From Salipiger mangrovisoli (GTDB lineage Bacteria > Pseudomonadota > Alphaproteobacteria > Rhodobacterales > Rhodobacteraceae): a stretch of DNA of 64,000 nucleotides. Below are positions 61,129 to 64,000 of this stretch, one piece after another. How positions within the stretch are numbered: the first letter of the stretch is position 1; each line of letters opens with the position of its first letter. A program made the translations under genes and the position numbers. Location: the NCBI RefSeq assembly GCF_015223355.1, contig NZ_JADFFK010000026.1:17649-81648 (forward strand), in the 5' to 3' direction. A model generated the notes under the pieces. It saw only the letters and a list, made by a program, of their open reading frames with translations, was not told the DNA's origin and ran no database searches.

Positions 61129-62482
61129 TCGGGCAAGGCAGCGACAGGGCGCAGGGCCGCTCCTGATGTCGCTCGGGGCGGTGGAATTGCGGGACCGGCT
61201 CGCCTCGGGCGCGCTCTCGGCGCTCGAGCTGACCGAGGCCTGCATCGCCCGCATCGAGGCGCGCGAGCACGAGGTCGGCGCCTGGGCCTGGCACGACCCC
61301 GAGTTCGCCCGCGCGCAGGCACGGCAGCTCGACGCGCACCGCGCCTCGGGCAAGCCCATCGGGCCGCTGCACGGCCTTCCGGTCGGCGTGAAGGACGTGA
61401 TCGACACGGCGCGGATCCCCACCGAGAACGGCTGCGCGGTCGATGCCGGGCGGGTGCCGCTGCGCGATGCCTTCGTGGTCGAGCGGCTGCGGCAGGCGGG
61501 GGCGGTGATCCTGGGCAAGACCGTGAGCACCGAGCTGGCCTTCATGGACCCGTCGGCAACGCGCAACCCGCACAACCCGGCCCACACGCCCGGCGGCTCG
61601 TCTGCGGGTTCTGCGGCAGCGGTGGCCGACGGCATGGTGCCGCTGGCCCTCGGCACGCAGACCGGCGGCTCGGTGATCCGCCCCGCCTCGTTCTGCGGGG
61701 TCACCGGCTACAAGCCGACCTTCGGCGCCATCCCCCGCCGCGGGGTGCTGCTGCAGTCGCAGTCGCTCGATACGGTCGGCGTCTTTGCAGGCGATCCCGC
61801 AGGTGCCGCGCTGCTGGCCGAGGTGCTCTTCGGCCACGACGAGGCCGACAGCGCCACCACCCTCGCCCCGCCACCACGGCTGCTGGAAACCACCCTCTCG
61901 GCCCCGCCTCTCCTCCCTGTCCTTGCCTTCCTGCGGCCTCCGGGCTGGGACATCGCCGAGCCGCAACTCCGCGCCGCCTTTGACGAGCTGTGCGCGGCGC
62001 TCGGCGATCAGGTCTTCGAGGTCGAGCTGCCGCGGCAGTTCGACAGCGCCGCGTCGCATCGCCGGTGCATCAACCTCGCCGAGATGGCGCGCAACTTCCA
62101 TCGCTATGGCCGCGACGGGGCCGCGCTGCTGGGACCAAGCACCCGCGCGGCCTTGGCCGAAGGCGACGATATCCGTGCCCGCGACTACCTCGCTGCGCTG
62201 GATTGGGCCAAGGTGCTGCACGCGGGCCTCGCCGAGGTCTTCGAGCGCTGCGATGCGATCCTCTGCCCCGCCGCGCCGGGACCGGCTCCGGAGGGCCTTG
62301 GCTCGACCGGGGACCCCATCTTCAACGGCCTTTGGACGCTGATGGGAACGCCTGCGGTCACCGTCCCCATCCTGACCGCGGAAAACGGCCTGCCGATGGG
62401 GGTCCAGCTGGTGGGGGCGCGCGGCAATGACGCGCGGCTCCTACGCACGGCCCGCTGGCTCCACGCATGGGCCGACCAATGA
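61118..62482 (+). CDS. amidase-signature hydrolase
   Basis: The predicted protein has 454 residues. The Ser-cisSer-Lys triad is visible: K92 (GVKDVIDT), the GGSSAGS loop near 159-165, and nucleophile S185 in TQTGGSVIRPAS. The family cleaves amides or activated carbamoyl bonds. It lies in the third TRAP operon, so the imported compound may be an amide or N-carbamoyl acid hydrolysed in the cytoplasm. The start overlaps dctM. The family is broad, so the substrate is open. Confidence 0.9.
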   Translation: MAADRARQRQGAGPLLMSLGAVELRDRLASGALSALELTEACIARIEAREHEVGAWAWHDPEFARAQARQLDAHRASGKPIGPLHGLPVGVKDVIDTARIPTENGCAVDAGRVPLRDAFVVERLRQAGAVILGKTVSTELAFMDPSATRNPHNPAHTPGGSSAGSAAAVADGMVPLALGTQTGGSVIRPASFCGVTGYKPTFGAIPRRGVLLQSQSLDTVGVFAGDPAGAALLAEVLFGHDEADSATTLAPPPRLLETTLSAPPLLPVLAFLRPPGWDIAEPQLRAAFDELCAALGDQVFEVELPRQFDSAASHRRCINLAEMARNFHRYGRDGAALLGPSTRAALAEGDDIRARDYLAALDWAKVLHAGLAEVFERCDAILCPAAPGPAPEGLGSTGDPIFNGLWTLMGTPAVTVPILTAENGLPMGVQLVGARGNDARLLRTARWLHAWADQ

Positions 62483-62503
62483 CCTCAGACCATGGAGAAC
62501 GAG

Positions 62504-62665
62504 ATGAACCGTCTTCTCGCGCTGATTGCCTTCCTTGCCCTTGCCGGCTTCGTTCTGGTCCTGATCGTCAAGGTGCCAAGCCCGGATCTCATTGCGGTGT
62601 CGGTTCTGACGATCGGCCTCGTCGCCTATGATTTCCTGACCTCGAGCGGAGGGCGGCGCGGCTGA
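62504..62665 (+). CDS. small two-helix membrane protein
   Basis: The predicted protein has 53 residues. ATG 62504 has GGAG 6 bases upstream; an in-frame ATG at 62492 overlaps that site. The sequence starts MNRLLALIAFLALAGFVLVL, then SVLTIGLVAYDFL and a basic tail GGRRG. Two hydrophobic segments suggest an inner-membrane location. It lies 21 bp after the amidase and may be a small partner of the TRAP transporter. It is also compatible with a general small envelope protein. Confidence 0.65.
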   Translation: MNRLLALIAFLALAGFVLVLIVKVPSPDLIAVSVLTIGLVAYDFLTSSGGRRG

Positions 62666-62949
62666 AGCCCTGTCGCTTTGGACGGGGGCTCCGGGGTTTT
62701 CCCCGCGCTGCGCCGAGGACCCACGGTGAACCGCTCCAAGCTTGCCGCGGGCTGCAACCCCCGAGGAACATTGGGCATCGTGCGCAAAGACAGTGAACAA
62801 GCCCCCCCTCAGGTCTGCGAAAGCGCGGTGCGGAGGGTTTGAGGTGGCATCGGCCCGCACAGCTCTGACTGGAAAGCGATCACGTCGACTGTCGCGATGA
62901 TCGGCTGCTCGGCGAAGACGCCAAACCTCCGGGTCCACAAAGGCCGAGG

Positions 62950-63665
62950 TCGACAGCGGCGGGCTCGCGGACGTTCTTGGCGACTTGGGCAAGAGGATGA
63001 CGGCGCCCGAGCGGGCGAGCCGAAAGCTACGTCAGGCAAATGAAATTCTTCGCAAAGCCTCGACGCATGTCGCCATGGCGAAGCGCGACCGCCGGTCGCG
63101 GTGGTGATGGATTGCATCGAGGCGCATCGGGATACGCACGCGGGCAAGCCAGCCACGCGCCCCTGGTCCGAGCGACACTGGCGGCCCGATCCGCGCGGTG
63201 CTGCCCCCGTACTCCGACCGCGATCACCTGGCGAAGCCGGGTGATCCGGCCCGCTCGTCCATGCCCGCCGCGATGCCATCCTGCGACCCGAGATCCGCCA
63301 TGTGTTCGAGGAGAACGGGCAGGTCGGCGTCCCTTGCAAGATCCTCGGCTGGCGCGCCGGCACGTCAGCGCAGACCGGTTTCGTCCTGGATGTCCGTGGC
63401 CCGGCGGCCCATGAACGGGACCCCTCGAAAGCCTGGGGAGTGGTCAATCACAACGAGCGGGGCTCGCGATCCCCGTCCATTCGCGACACCGAGGGGCTGG
63501 GCGAGCCTTCGCCATTCTGCGTGACCCAATGGCGTAGACATGGCGCATCATCGACCCTTCGGTCGGCAGCCTTGGCGACAGCAAGGACACCGCTCTCGCA
63601 GAGAAGATCAACGGCCCGCCAGCGGAAACAAAGGCAAACATCTCGGCGACGCTGGAAGCGTGAAG
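62950..63665 (+). pseudogene. remnant IS3-family transposase (orfA end and orfB)
   Basis: SRKLRQANEILRKASTHVAMAK matches the end of IS3 orfA, then VMDCIEAHRDTHAGKP matches the start of orfB. Later pieces are LRPEIRHVFEENGQVG, then TGFVLDVRGPAAHE and WGVVNHNERGSRSPSIRDTE. A shifted frame gives IDPSVGSLGDSKDTALAEKI. The order fits IS3 orfB with the middle of the DDE core deleted. It is immobile. The rest of 62666-64000 shows no intact gene except the partial tail at its end. Confidence 0.7.
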
Positions 63666-63923
63666 ACACGGCCGCGCAACCAAACGCAATCGGCCTTTCG
63701 GCAAACCCGGCGCGGTTCAAACGCCTTGCAGGCCCAAGATGGGAGCGGCGCTCTGCCGGCCCAACATCGGCAGCGGGCACTCCGCTGCGCCGGTGCCGTT
63801 CCAGGGATGGGGACGGGCGATTGAACCGGCAAGCTTCGCGTGTTTCCCGCGCGACCCCGGCAGGGTCCGACCGCGCCGTTCGCCGCCTCGGCCGAGCCCC
63901 GGGGCGGTTTTTGCGGGTGTTTT

Positions 63924-64000
63924 TCACGTCACTCCGGCGCGGATGAGGACGGAGATTGCGGTTTCGAAATGTTCGGTCATGGCGGCCTCGGCTCTGGAGC
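63924..64000 (-). CDS. partial gene, probable C-terminus of a TetR-family regulator
   Basis: The minus strand is open from the window edge to TGA 63924-63926 with GC-rich third codon positions. The visible 24 residues end EAAMTEHFETAISVLIRAGV, in the pattern of a TetR C-terminal helix. Only this tail is in the window, so the call is tentative. Confidence 0.35.
   Translation of the reverse strand, partial: SRAEAAMTEHFETAISVLIRAGVT

Overview
The window looks like a GC-rich alphaproteobacterium of the family Rhodobacteraceae (Roseobacter-like). The case rests on strongly GC-biased third codon positions, three complete TRAP transporters and two tripartite tricarboxylate (TTT) transporters in 45 kb, an intact nadA-nadB-nadC cluster, Shine-Dalgarno starts with many ATGA/TGATG overlaps, and BapA/LapA-type secreted repeat proteins. 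The genus cannot be fixed from the sequence. No rRNA, tRNA, CRISPR array or replication origin was seen.

Region 1 (0-17.3 kb) is a surface-protein and secretion island. It encodes a repeat protein with five 114-bp tandem repeats, a small protein with a BapA-prefix-like motif, and a complete type I secretion system (TolC-like channel, ATPase/permease with a degenerate C39-like domain, HlyD-like adaptor). Next come a one-POTRA Omp85-type barrel, a glycosyltransferase, a LuxR-type response regulator and a hybrid histidine kinase. A second large adhesin has a BapA-type N-terminus, about 24 copies of a 27-bp minisatellite and long LLGE/TG repeats, and another response regulator follows. AT-rich ACATAC/GTATGT sites lie between the kinase and the adhesin. 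I infer that the transporter exports the repeat proteins and that the two-component genes control them.

Region 2 (17.4-30.3 kb) starts with a decayed IS5-type element and a fragment of an amidohydrolase gene. A TetR regulator follows, then one operon with two TRAP transporters, a GAF protein, an amidohydrolase and an SDR. Further on is a small Tat-exported protein with intradiol-dioxygenase-like fold motifs, translationally coupled to a haem-b-type membrane protein.

Region 3 (30.8-44.9 kb) holds nadABC (NAD synthesis) and a quinate/shikimate catabolic operon: TTT transporter tctCBA, a shikimate dehydrogenase and a QuiC-type 3-dehydroshikimate dehydratase. A LysR regulator lies beside it, with a divergent FAD oxidoreductase and sugar-isomerase-like gene. 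A two-part DNA motif with identical 21-nt spacing precedes both promoters, which supports one regulon.

Region 4 (44.9-48.2 kb) is a gene graveyard: a DeoR regulator, a LOG-family gene and a full sugar ABC transporter, all broken by deletions, frameshifts and stops.

Region 5 (48.6-62.7 kb) is an aromatic catabolic island with a divergent promoter carrying an IclR-like palindrome. Leftward run tctC, an FMN reductase, the IclR regulator, an NTF2-like protein, a sorbosone-dehydrogenase-like protein and a dihaem cytochrome c. Rightward run tctB, tctA, maleylacetate reductase and hydroxyquinol 1,2-dioxygenase (hydroxyquinol to maleylacetate to 3-oxoadipate), then a third TRAP transporter, an amidase and a 53-residue membrane protein. 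The end (62.9-64 kb) holds an IS3-family relic and the tail of a probable TetR gene.

The best candidates for something not well described are the repeat-adhesin/type I/one-POTRA Omp85 island, the Tat-intradiol-like/haem-b pair, and the spacing-conserved LysR dual motif.
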